The notes: generated from the sequence alone by a model not told the origin. DNA of 13,397 nucleotides from Clostridia bacterium (GCA_017451975.1 JAFTNI010000182.1:1-13397); one strand, 5' to 3'. Shown: positions 7,557 through 13,397, numbered from the stretch's first letter. Numbers and translations are program-made.

Positions 7557-8591
7557 ATTGGCAGAAGCCGATTGCACAGGGGCAGACGGCACCGACGGTG
7601 TAACGGTCGGCGTGTACGCCGCCTCGTTTGCCGCGCCCGCCATTCCAAGCCCCTTGCAGATATGCTCTATAAGCTTATCCTGCATATCCTGCGTGTATAT
7701 CTGCGGTTCAAGGTCGGAAATTTCCTGCGGGAGAATATCAAAGGGCGATTCATCCTCGCCGTGCAAAACGCAAACGTAAAGGTCTTCCTCGCGACTTAAG
7801 TGGAGCCAGCGCTTCCACTCACTCTTTACCCAGGGGCTTTCAAGGTATTCCTCACTGCTTCCTATAAGCAGCATTTTTTTGCTTTTTACAAGGTTTCGCC
7901 AAATTTTTTCGTCAGATTTTACGTCGTTTTCAAGCGTTACGAAGCTATAGAAGGCGTTCACGCCGCGGCTTTGAAGCTCGTTGTAAATTTTAAGCGCAAA
8001 TTCATAATCCTTCGTTCTCCCCTCAAGCTCGGGGTGGCGCTCTGTTGCCGCGCTTATTTTAACACAGATGAAAACATCGCGCTCGGTAGATGCCTTGTAT
8101 TCCTTGTAGCTGTCAAGTGCATCGTCTATTTTTTCGGCTTTCTTCTCGTAATCAAACCTAAGCTCGGCATCGGTTTTAAGCAAATCCATTATCTGCGCAT
8201 ATTCGGGCTCGCTCTGAACGTAGCGGCGCTTCATGCGCTCGTAGTTTGGAAAGCAATATACGGGCTCTACAACGCCTTTGTAAAAACCTTTTATAAACAC
8301 TACACCGAAGCGCGCAAGAAGCACGCCCCAAAGCGCGTTTATGCTGTTCGGGTTGTTCTGCAATATTCTCTGGAAGGTATCGCGCGCATCTCCAAAGCGG
8401 TATGCGCTGAGCTGTGAATAACCCTGCTCACAGCGCATCTGCTCGCGGAACTCCTCTTCCGTCGGGTCTTTTTTGTACCATACGCCGCAGCATTTGCAAA
8501 CGTAGCCGCCATCGCGCTCTGCAATAAGATTTACGTCGCGGTTGCCGCAGGTCTGGCACTCAACTATATTTTTTAAGTCTAAAAGGCTCAT
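4368..8591 (-). CDS. Large cytosolic zinc ribbon-TPR-TIR protein with BspA-type leucine-rich repeats
   Basis: This 1407-residue protein has clear domains in order. First is a zinc ribbon with CxxC pairs C12/C15 and C32/C35. A TPR-like helical part (about 50-100) and a charged linker follow. The TIR domain spans about 171-312, with strand DVFICVKIS (172-180), the helix with IYNELQSRGVNAFYS (202-216), TLENDV (219-224), E228 as candidate catalytic glutamate, MLLIGS and SPWVKSEW (252-259). A Pro/Ser/Ala-rich linker (about 325-345) leads to 29 leucine-rich repeats of about 23 residues, pattern P.SVTSIG..AF..C..L..I.I (LRR_5/BspA type). Zinc ribbon-TPR-TIR is a recurrent architecture in gut Clostridia; the long repeat fusion is what stands out. 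No signal peptide, sortase motif or membrane segment is seen, so a cytosolic place is inferred. TIR domains can cleave NAD or act as adaptors; leucine-rich repeats bind ligands, suggesting a sensor-effector. Start ATG follows AAAGGAA. Function untested. Confidence 0.9.
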   Translation of the reverse strand: MSLLDLKNIVECQTCGNRDVNLIAERDGGYVCKCCGVWYKKDPTEEEFREQMRCEQGYSQLSAYRFGDARDTFQRILQNNPNSINALWGVLLARFGVVFIKGFYKGVVEPVYCFPNYERMKRRYVQSEPEYAQIMDLLKTDAELRFDYEKKAEKIDDALDSYKEYKASTERDVFICVKISAATERHPELEGRTKDYEFALKIYNELQSRGVNAFYSFVTLENDVKSDEKIWRNLVKSKKMLLIGSSEEYLESPWVKSEWKRWLHLSREEDLYVCVLHGEDESPFDILPQEISDLEPQIYTQDMQDKLIEHICKGLGMAGAANEAAYTPTVTPSVPSAPVQSASANDGKVIYKNGREETISSGITEINSGTFSGNTEIVSIILPKSVKKINSEAFAGCSALESVSMPLGVANIGMYAFKGCESLKSIAIPASVTDIGMGAFMGCGLSEVSVPNGVKTIGRAAFQECRALRFASISESTASIGAAAFWNCAELADVQIANGVKFIEDQAFYGCKSLASIAIPGSVANIGKGVFTGCTSLTGVTMPENITSSIGNALFSKCGSLAGLTLPSGATAIEGWAFEECRQITEITLPEGVASIGAGAFWNCGRLGKISIPRSVTAIEDKAFGGCAALKNIHFGGSEAEWKKITVGAGNTRLTEAKVHFAVETAQSQKKDGKILYSSGRTEVLKYGITEIAEQAYCEKDNIVSVILPSSVTVIGAGAFDSCTSLAGIMLPSSLTVIGEWAFDKCDSLENIYYGGTEDEWRQISLSLLGNDAIENATVNFETENAEELLLSVHIDPKHDGEIVYGDGRVEVLKYGMTEIAEEAYYENKDIVSVILPNSVTSIEYDAFYECSNLASITLSSGLTSIGSGAFSGCSITDITIPNGVKKISESAFWYCSKLASITIPSSVTAIDNEAFNYCESLADVYFGGTQAQWKKISVGKENGPLKRAKVHFEGDEKASAGGTSAASAQAPDTKDGIIVYSDGRTEVLEYGTTEIPENVFVGYTDIVSIVLPEGVKSIGNMAFASCDNLKSIVIPQGLTSIGQYAFKGCESLKSITIPSSVTSIGNRSFYGCHNIKDIYYGGTQAQWKKISVGEENEPLKKATVHFEGDEKASAGGTSAVSAKAAAGKDGKIVYSDGRVEVLEYGITKIKERAYYGHKDDIISVALPESVTAIERFAFYDCRSLKSIEIPGSVTTIAGEALGYCMSLTSIEIPGSVTEIGEKAFTYCTSLENIKLPSGITAISAHIFDGCSSLASITIPKNVTSIGEYAFYNCNNLASIEIPSGVSEIGKCAFCYCTNLASIELPDGLTQIDSSVFSWCKSLAIVNPPSGITSIGAYAFEVCKSLTSIRIPRSVTVIGEEAFNICNNLNDIYYEGSKSEWARISIGKGNAKLTSLFGKAKIHYNSK
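5236..5810 (-). repeat. Exact direct repeats at the ends of LRR units 3 and 4
   Basis: A 44-base stretch is identical at 5236-5279 and 5698-5741, and a 39-base stretch is identical at 5310-5348 and 5772-5810. Both pairs are offset by 462 bases, exactly the length of unit 4 (154 codons). They encode the cap and the alanine-rich inter-unit linker (FEGDEKASAGGTSA). The identity at synonymous positions implies recent duplication or gene conversion and provides a substrate for in-frame recombination. Confidence 0.9.
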
Positions 8592-8632
8592 GGTTGTTTC
8601 CTTTCGATATTATTTTCTGTTCCTATGCATTT

Positions 8633-8661
8633 ATTGTATCACAAAATATTTCATATTGCAA
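8633..8661 (-). promoter_or_regulatory. Promoter of the TIR-LRR gene
   Basis: On the minus strand TTGCAA (8656-8661) and TACAAT (8633-8638) are separated by 17 bases, with TG one base before the -10 (extended -10). The predicted start near 8626 gives a leader of about 35 nt, carrying AAAGGAA before the ATG at 8591. Confidence 0.78.
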
Positions 8662-8710
8662 CATAAAATGTATACTGTGAATAATGTTTTAATCGTTTTC
8701 TATTTACTCC

Positions 8711-8737
8711 GAAACGGACAGAAAAATTGTCCGTTTC
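8711..8737. promoter_or_regulatory. Perfect inverted repeat in the divergent intergenic region
   Basis: GAAACGGACA (8711-8720) and TGTCCGTTTC (8728-8737) are perfect 10-base inverted arms around a 7-base spacer. There is no T-run directly after either arm, so a terminator is unlikely. It lies between the divergent TIR-LRR gene and the membrane protein/XRE pair. A regulator operator or a leader hairpin are both possible; the XRE protein encoded downstream is the obvious candidate binder, but this is inference. Confidence 0.55.
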
Positions 8738-8742
8738 GCCCC

Positions 8743-8771
8743 TTTATTTTTATCACGCACTATGCTACAAT
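8743..8771 (+). promoter_or_regulatory. Possible promoter of the membrane protein/XRE operon
   Basis: TACAAT (8766-8771) with a preceding TGC makes an extended -10 element, 17 bases from a poor -35 (TTTATT, 8743-8748). The expected start near 8778 would leave only about 17 nt before the TTG. An alternative further upstream is TTGCAA (8656-8661) with AATAAT (8680-8685), spacing 18, which would place the inverted repeat in the leader. The sequence does not decide between them. Confidence 0.4.
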
Positions 8772-8794
8772 TAAACCGAGGAAGGTGAATAACT

Positions 8795-9640
8795 TTGAAT
8801 AAACTACATTTTTTCGGCAAATTCTTTTTAAACACAGCTTACACCGTACTTTTTTCGCAAGCCGCAATTTTGTTTGCAATTTTGATCGTTTCACTCCGCA
8901 ACCCGGTGGCAAATTTCTTTTTTGCAACCTTTCTTATGTCTGCAATGCTTATTTTTCGTTTTTATCGCGAAGGGTACGGCGAAAGCCCCTCTGAGCGCGC
9001 CGGTTTTGTCGGTTTTATTCTCGGTTCTCTGCCCACATGGGCGTTTTTTGGTATTTTGCAAACGCTTGCTGTTTTCGCTTTTAACACGCAGGTTTCGGGT
9101 AACGGAGTTTTTTCCCTTGCCTTAATTCTTTCCGGAAATTTCAAAGCAAACGCGCTCCGTGTGGGAAAAATGCCTGAAGGTATCGCGCCCGCATTCGCGC
9201 TCTCGCTCATAATAAATGCCGCGCTATATACAGCTATGGCATATATCGGTTATAAATTCGGAATAATGCGGCGCGAAGCCGAGCGTCGCAACACCCTGAA
9301 CGGGAGCACCGCCGAGCTTGAATTTTATAAAAAATTACCGCTATATTCCTGTTATATTCCGCTTTGGAATATTGCAACTATTTTTCCGTGGGTTCTTTCG
9401 TATCTGGTTATGCCCGAAAGAAAGCTTTCGCGTTTTTTCAAAAAAATTTTACTGATGTTTGCGGCACTTCTTTTTATGAGCTTTTTGCATACGTCTTTCT
9501 ATCTTATTTGCCCTGTTGAATGGGCATATTGGATTTTCTTTGCCGTCACGCTCCATGTATTTTGCATAGCGTGCGCCCTCATCGCTTACCGCGATGAACA
9601 AAATTACTCTTCAGGAGGAAATAATGATTCTAAAAGATAA
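8795..9640 (+). CDS. Seven-transmembrane protein of unknown function
   Basis: This 281-residue protein is strongly hydrophobic, with likely membrane segments at about 14-34, 37-57, 70-96, 130-155, 184-206, 214-238 and 242-265. Short charged loops such as REGYGESPSER (58-68) and a longer one at about 158-180 separate them. I do not recognise the family and see no catalytic or transport motif. The start is TTG at 8795: GGAAGGTGA lies at the correct distance upstream, and the first in-frame ATG would delete the first two helices. Its end overlaps the next gene by 17 bases, so the two are co-translated. Linkage to an XRE regulator suggests that the regulator and the membrane protein serve one response, possibly with the membrane protein as its sensor or its target. 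Confidence 0.8.
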   Translation: MNKLHFFGKFFLNTAYTVLFSQAAILFAILIVSLRNPVANFFFATFLMSAMLIFRFYREGYGESPSERAGFVGFILGSLPTWAFFGILQTLAVFAFNTQVSGNGVFSLALILSGNFKANALRVGKMPEGIAPAFALSLIINAALYTAMAYIGYKFGIMRREAERRNTLNGSTAELEFYKKLPLYSCYIPLWNIATIFPWVLSYLVMPERKLSRFFKKILLMFAALLFMSFLHTSFYLICPVEWAYWIFFAVTLHVFCIACALIAYRDEQNYSSGGNNDSKR

Positions 9641-10679
9641 ACTGAAAAAACTTAGGACAGAAAGAGGTCTTACACAAGAGGAAACGGCAGAAAAGCTTGG
9701 CGTTTCCTCGCAAACAGTTTCAAAATGGGAGCGCGGTTTGCGGGCGCCCGATATAGAGCTTCTGCCGAAAATAGCAATACTCTACCGTTGCTCCATAGAT
9801 TCAATTTTCGATATGGAATCCTCGTGGAATACCGAACACGAAAATGAATTCAAGAAAAAAATGGCAGAGCTTTATGAAAAACGAGATTTTGAAGGCGTGT
9901 GGAATGCTTGGATTACCGAAATAGAGCTCAAGCCTGATGACTTCGGCAAATACACCGCTGTTATGGATTTTGCTTTGAAATTCAAAATGTTCGATGATAA
10001 CCGCATAAAACGCTTGCTTTTACTTTCCGATTATGCGAAAAACTATTGCCGTGACGATGATATAAGAAATGAAATACACCGCTTGATGCTGCAAATATGC
10101 GCGGGTTCTGAAAACCCGAAAATCAAGGAAATGGCTAAAGAGTTTCATAGTAAGCTACCGTCATATCGACATAGCCGCGAGGTTTACGCAAAATTCGTAA
10201 TGGACGATAAAGCCTACCGAGAGCAAACAAAAGAGAATATTTTATATATGACAGACGTAGCGGAATGTGCTGTGCGCCAGCTTCTTAAGCCAGAAATGAC
10301 GCCTGCGGAAAAAGTTTTCTACTACAAGAAAGCAGCCGCACTTTACGAAACCGTGTTGGACGGAAAATACGGCGGCGTATACGATGTTCCGCTTATTTTC
10401 GATTACGGCAATATTGCAACATTTCTTATGGCACAGGGGAATGAATATGAAGCAGAGGAATATATCTCAAAAATAATCGGCGTTTTAGAAAAGCACCTAA
10501 ATACAAATAACCGCGAGCATTCGCGTCTTTTACACAACCCGGAATATGAGCAAGCACCTATAAAGGAGCAAAGCATTAAAAAGATACTGCTCGATTTGCA
10601 AAAAATCCCTCTGCTGAAAAAATTCCGCCCATTACTTAAAGAAGTATACATAAAATATCAAAATATACCTCACAGATAA
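9624..10679 (+). CDS. XRE-family transcriptional regulator with helical-repeat C-terminal domain
   Basis: The protein has 351 residues from the ATG at 9624, chosen because a perfect AGGAGG (9613-9618) lies 5 bases upstream; an earlier in-frame ATG at 9594 lacks such a site. Residues about 3-64 are a Cro/C1-type helix-turn-helix with LRTERGLTQEETAEKLGVS followed by SQTVSKWERG and APDIELLPKIA, a textbook XRE domain. Residues about 75-351 are all-helical and charged, with TPR-like pairs (for example VFYYKKAAALYETVL and EYEAEEYISKIIGVLEKHL). In related Gram-positive regulators such regions bind a peptide or small ligand or dimerise; no ligand can be read here. The start lies inside the membrane protein gene (17-base overlap). 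It may control its own operon and perhaps the divergent TIR-LRR gene. No terminator is seen before the next promoter. Confidence 0.9.
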   Translation: MILKDKLKKLRTERGLTQEETAEKLGVSSQTVSKWERGLRAPDIELLPKIAILYRCSIDSIFDMESSWNTEHENEFKKKMAELYEKRDFEGVWNAWITEIELKPDDFGKYTAVMDFALKFKMFDDNRIKRLLLLSDYAKNYCRDDDIRNEIHRLMLQICAGSENPKIKEMAKEFHSKLPSYRHSREVYAKFVMDDKAYREQTKENILYMTDVAECAVRQLLKPEMTPAEKVFYYKKAAALYETVLDGKYGGVYDVPLIFDYGNIATFLMAQGNEYEAEEYISKIIGVLEKHLNTNNREHSRLLHNPEYEQAPIKEQSIKKILLDLQKIPLLKKFRPLLKEVYIKYQNIPHR

Positions 10680-10705
10680 CCGTATCCCAATATATTTTAC
10701 CTATA

Positions 10706-10734
10706 TTGACAATAACGCCCAAAAATGATATAAT
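10706..10734 (+). promoter_or_regulatory. Perfect consensus promoter of the CvpA-like gene
   Basis: TTGACA (10706-10711) and TATAAT (10729-10734) are both perfect and 17 bases apart, with TGA directly before the -10 (extended). The predicted start near 10741 gives a leader of about 23 nt containing AAAGGAGG. No operator-like palindrome overlaps it, so high constitutive expression is likely. Confidence 0.92.
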
Positions 10735-10763
10735 ATGCATATAAAACCTTAAAGGAGGATTTT

Positions 10764-12236
10764 ATGTATATTTATACCACTTTATTTATAGTAGAAGCGC
10801 TTATGGTGCTTACAGGCTTCCTGCTCGGGCTGAAGCGCGGCGCAGGCAAAGCTATAGTGCGCTTCGTTGAGCTTATTATAGCCGCAATTTTCTCATTTCT
10901 CGTTACAAAATGGCTTTCCGGGCTTCTTTCCGATATCAGTATCCAAACTATAAAGTTTGAAGAACCTCTCGGCAGTATTATCGAATCAGCTCCGATTGCA
11001 AAAGAGCTTGTGGCAGGGCTTGCCATTGCTCTTGTACTCCCCATTATTTTCGCAGTAATCTTTCTTGTTATCAAATCGATTTCTCTCATCGGTCTTTCCC
11101 TGCTTACAAGGCTTCTGTTTGGCGGCAAGGGCGGCGGGCTCAGCAACCGCCTTATAGGCGGCGCTATAGGCGCGCTTACAAGCCTTGTTGTGGCTGTCAT
11201 CGTTCTCTGCCCCTTCTACACGGGCGCAAAAATCCTTGCAAATATACCCTCAGAAACGTATGATGCCTTCACATCATCGCTCGGAATGAACGAGCAGGAT
11301 ACGGCTCTTTTCAAATCCTTCTTCCCCGAAAAGGATATGACACCCCCTGTTTCCGGCCTCGTTGTAAAAGCGGCAACCAATTTTTCTGTAGAAGATAAAT
11401 CATATAACGCAACAGAGGAAGCGCCCAAGCTTATTGACCTCGCAGGCGATATTATGGTTTCCTACGGCGAAAGCAAGGATGCAGGCGAAAGCGAGCTTAT
11501 GTGCATTTCCGCGGCAATTTCCGCTTCCGTTGCCCACCTTGAAGATTCCGAATATGTTGCAAGCCTCACAACTTCGCTACTCAACTCCATAGGCGAAAGC
11601 ATCAAAAACGGCAACGATATTTTCGGCTTGGCAAACGGTATGGAAGGCCCCTTGGCAGACGTTATACTTAAATCTGTAGGCAACATTCTCACAGGCGTTA
11701 CACCCGAAAACATCGCGGCAAACATTTCCGCTATAGCGGGCGACGGCGAAAATGAAGGCGCGCTCACCGTTCTTGCCGAAATAACCTCTGCAGAAGATAT
11801 AAAAGAGGTGCTTAAAGACGGCGAGCAGGTTGATAAGCTTGCAAACTCGCTTATAGCAATAGCAAAAAATCCCGAGCTTTCCTCCACGATGGATTCGCTT
11901 ACGGAAATGGGCGCAAGTGTTTTCACGGAAGCAATGCCCGAGGAAGGAAGCGATGAACGCGATGAATACATAGGCAAGCTCAGCGAAAGCGTGAACGACG
12001 TTCTCGCCGCTACGAAAGAAACGCAGAGCGACTTTGAAGGAAGCGTTAACACGGCAACCGTTATAATTCAGGAAAAAATCGCCGCAGAAAGCTCCACCGA
12101 AATTACAGAAGGCGAAGCAAAGCTTCTTGCAATCTATGCGCTCCACCACTTCGGCACTACGGAAAATTATGCAGATGCTGAAAACGCCCCCGTATCTGTT
12201 GAAGATATAGAAGCACTTTTCGGCCTTAACAAATAA
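10764..12236 (+). CDS. CvpA-like membrane protein with long C-terminal extension
   Basis: This 490-residue protein has a membrane N-terminus and a long soluble tail. Likely helices lie at about 5-23, 30-50, 82-106 and 128-155. Marks recalling the CvpA family are GFLLGLKRGAGKAIVRF (18-34) after helix 1 and SNRLIGGAIGALTSLVVA (127-144) at helix 4. CvpA proteins are usually about 160-180 residues and are linked to envelope homeostasis and bacteriocin production or tolerance. Here residues about 156-490 add an acidic, helical, Ser/Ala/Glu-rich domain with no recognised motif; by a four-helix count it would lie on the same side as the N-terminus. Start ATG follows AAAGGAGG by 5 bases. It is monocistronic, between a strong promoter and a bidirectional terminator. 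CvpA assignment is moderate; the tail is unknown. Confidence 0.8.
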   Translation: MYIYTTLFIVEALMVLTGFLLGLKRGAGKAIVRFVELIIAAIFSFLVTKWLSGLLSDISIQTIKFEEPLGSIIESAPIAKELVAGLAIALVLPIIFAVIFLVIKSISLIGLSLLTRLLFGGKGGGLSNRLIGGAIGALTSLVVAVIVLCPFYTGAKILANIPSETYDAFTSSLGMNEQDTALFKSFFPEKDMTPPVSGLVVKAATNFSVEDKSYNATEEAPKLIDLAGDIMVSYGESKDAGESELMCISAAISASVAHLEDSEYVASLTTSLLNSIGESIKNGNDIFGLANGMEGPLADVILKSVGNILTGVTPENIAANISAIAGDGENEGALTVLAEITSAEDIKEVLKDGEQVDKLANSLIAIAKNPELSSTMDSLTEMGASVFTEAMPEEGSDERDEYIGKLSESVNDVLAATKETQSDFEGSVNTATVIIQEKIAAESSTEITEGEAKLLAIYALHHFGTTENYADAENAPVSVEDIEALFGLNK

Positions 12237-12248
12237 CATCACATACGC

Positions 12249-12278
12249 AAAAACTCCTCCGAAATCGGAGGAGTTTTT
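12249..12278. terminator. Bidirectional terminator between the CvpA-like gene and sufB-like gene
   Basis: ACTCCTCCG (12253-12261) and CGGAGGAGT (12266-12274) pair around a 4-base loop, with an A-run before and a T-run after. It serves both convergent genes, ending 5 bases from the stop codon of the minus-strand gene and starting 12 bases after that of the plus-strand gene. Confidence 0.92.
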
Positions 12279-12283
12279 TGCTT

Positions 12284-13201
12284 TTATTTCAAAAATCCTT
12301 TTATAATCGTTTCTTCGGCTTCAGCCTCGGTAAGACCGAGCGTGCGCAGCTTCATTATCTGCTCGCCCGCAATCTTGCCTATAGCCGCCTCGTGAATAAG
12401 CGCCGCATCCTCGTGCTCTGCTACGAGCGAGGGGGTTGCAAGCACCTTGCCGTTATCGGCAAGAATTGCGTCGCACTCCGTATGGCCCGTGCAGGGGCAT
12501 TTGCCCACGATGCGGGAATAATATTCCTGCTTGGAGTTGCCCTTTGCCACGGAACGTGAAACAACGTCGGCGCCCGCGCCTTCGCCCTCCAGAATAACAT
12601 CGAAATCAGTCTTCGCGTATTCATCACCGTCGGTAAGAAGTCTTTCGCGCACAACGATTTTTGCGTGCGCAGCAAGCTTTGCCGTGGTTTTTCTGTCCGT
12701 CGTGTCAACGCCCGAAAGCTGGATAGTATCCATCGTAAGCGCTGCGCCTTCCTCAAGGTAAGCGTCTGTTACAGGATTGATGCGCTTCGCGCCTCTGCCC
12801 TTACCCGTGCCTATATGCTTTTCTTTATAAAGCACCTTGGAATCCTTGCCAAGGAAGAAGCGGTGTATACCGTTGTGCTTTGCATCGGCTTCGTCGTCGC
12901 TGTGAACGCCGCAGCCCGCAACTATCGTAACGTCTGCGCCCGCACCAATAAAGAAATCGTTGTAAACGAGGTCGTCAACGCCGCCCGCCGTTACGCAAGC
13001 GGGAACGTACACAGTTTCGCCTACAGTGCCTGCCGCAACGGTTACAGCAAGGCCGGGGGCGTCCTCTTTCTGCTCAATTTTTATATTTTCGGTAGATTGG
13101 CGGCTTGCGCAAGCGCCGTTGATACGGATATTGTAAGCGCCCTTGAATTCACCCTTGAAATCGGCACTAGTGCCAAGCATTTCTTTTGCTATTTCGTTCA
13201 T
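12284..13201 (-). CDS. SufB/SufD-family Fe-S cluster scaffold protein, compact form
   Basis: A 305-residue beta-helix protein of the SufB/SufD core family, which with the SufC ATPase assembles iron-sulfur clusters in the cytosol. Family marks are the C-terminal block SLVAEHEDAALIHEAAIGKI (258-277, with H270 and E271) and the closing EQIMKLRTLGL plus EAEAEETIIKGF (280-303). The stretch CPCTGHTECDAIL (235-247) holds C235, C237 and C243, candidate cluster or persulfide ligands. It is much shorter than E. coli SufB (about 495) or SufD (about 423), close to the two-gene SmsCB/SufCB scaffolds described in archaea and anaerobic bacteria. The ATG overlaps the sufC stop codon in the tetranucleotide ATGA, so translation is coupled; AAAGGAGAG lies upstream inside sufC. 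Downstream is a shared terminator. Whether it is best called SufB or SufD is not decided by sequence alone. Confidence 0.9.
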   Translation of the reverse strand: MNEIAKEMLGTSADFKGEFKGAYNIRINGACASRQSTENIKIEQKEDAPGLAVTVAAGTVGETVYVPACVTAGGVDDLVYNDFFIGAGADVTIVAGCGVHSDDEADAKHNGIHRFFLGKDSKVLYKEKHIGTGKGRGAKRINPVTDAYLEEGAALTMDTIQLSGVDTTDRKTTAKLAAHAKIVVRERLLTDGDEYAKTDFDVILEGEGAGADVVSRSVAKGNSKQEYYSRIVGKCPCTGHTECDAILADNGKVLATPSLVAEHEDAALIHEAAIGKIAGEQIMKLRTLGLTEAEAEETIIKGFLK

Positions 13202-13397
13202 ACGTTAGCTCTCCTTTCAACGGGGCAGCCCGCGTTGCTTTCGCCCGCAAGGAGCTTCGGAAGAATTTCTTCCTTCGTGCCGTACTCGCGTATTTTGCCA
13301 TTGGCAATAACCACGATTTCATCGGCAATATTGAGTATGCGCTCCTGGTGGGAAATGATTATCTGCGTACCGCTGTCTATATTTTTAAGGTCCTCGA
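13198..13397 (-). CDS. sufC: SufC ABC-type ATPase, C-terminal part
   Basis: The last 66 codons of a gene that enters from the right edge, ending in TGA at 13198-13200. The peptide includes TQIIISHQERILNIADEIVV followed by IANGKIREYGTKEEIL, the H-loop (switch histidine in ISHQ) and the following D-loop-distal strand typical of ABC ATPase C-termini. The last residues (NAGCPVERRANV) are family-variable. SufC hydrolyses ATP to drive conformational change in its SufB/SufD partner. The 4-base ATGA overlap with the downstream scaffold gene supports this identity over other ABC ATPases. Walker A, Walker B and the signature motif lie outside the window. Confidence 0.87.
   Translation of the reverse strand, partial: EDLKNIDSGTQIIISHQERILNIADEIVVIANGKIREYGTKEEILPKLLAGESNAGCPVERRANV

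Noticed and set aside
4368..7560. Regular tandem repeats suggestive of a CRISPR array or satellite DNA
   Set aside because: The period is about 69 bases, equal to 23 codons, the repeats are degenerate and keep an open reading frame across 4.2 kb; they are coding leucine-rich repeats.
4368..8591. BspA-like surface adhesin as the main call for the large gene
   Set aside because: The N-terminus is a zinc ribbon followed by TPR and TIR, with no signal peptide, sortase motif or membrane anchor, so a cell-surface location is not supported.
8711..8737. Inverted repeat as an intrinsic terminator
   Set aside because: No T-run follows directly on either strand, and both flanking genes point away from it, so there is no transcript for it to end.
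9594..9623. Upstream in-frame ATG as the start of the XRE regulator
   Set aside because: It has no ribosome site, would increase overlap with the membrane gene, and the ATG at 9624 has a perfect AGGAGG and begins the normal XRE N-terminus.

Overview
The window suggests an anaerobic, probably gut-associated Clostridia-type Bacillota; the species is not identifiable. The grounds are strong AGGAGG-type Shine-Dalgarno sites, sigma-A promoters with TTGACA/TATAAT and extended -10 elements, tight intrinsic terminators, GTG and TTG starts, a proB-proA-proC operon, a compact sufC-sufB pair, XRE regulators with helical-repeat tails, and a cytosolic zinc ribbon-TPR-TIR architecture that recurs in this group. 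No tRNA, rRNA, CRISPR array, insertion sequence or phage gene is visible.

Left end (1-1240, minus strand): the first 24 codons of a YtrA-type GntR repressor, with a consensus promoter and a perfect 10-bp-arm palindrome over its -10 element. Next is a TPR protein with an extra C-terminal domain. Each gene of this side ends in its own terminator.

Positions 1358-4212 (minus): proB-proA-proC, the complete glutamate-to-proline pathway, in an almost gapless operon with one promoter and one terminator. ProB is the short form without a PUA domain.

Positions 4368-8591 (minus): the highlight, one 1407-residue protein. In order it has a zinc ribbon, a TPR-like helical region, a TIR domain and 29 BspA-type leucine-rich repeats arranged as five head-to-tail supermodules. 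It has no signal peptide and no anchor, so a cytosolic sensor/effector arrangement is more likely than a surface adhesin. The promoter is strong and the terminator abuts the stop codon.

Positions 8795-10679 (plus, divergent from the TIR-LRR gene): a 7-TM protein of unknown function starting at TTG, overlapped by 17 nt by an XRE-family regulator with a helical C-terminal domain. The divergent intergenic region holds a palindrome and possibly overlapping promoters, so this pair could be functionally tied to the TIR-LRR gene; that is inference.

Positions 10764-12236 (plus): a CvpA-like membrane protein with a long C-terminal extension, driven by a perfect consensus promoter. A bidirectional terminator separates it from the convergent sufC-sufB pair (12284-13397, minus), an Fe-S cluster scaffold and its ATPase. 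sufC is cut by the window edge.
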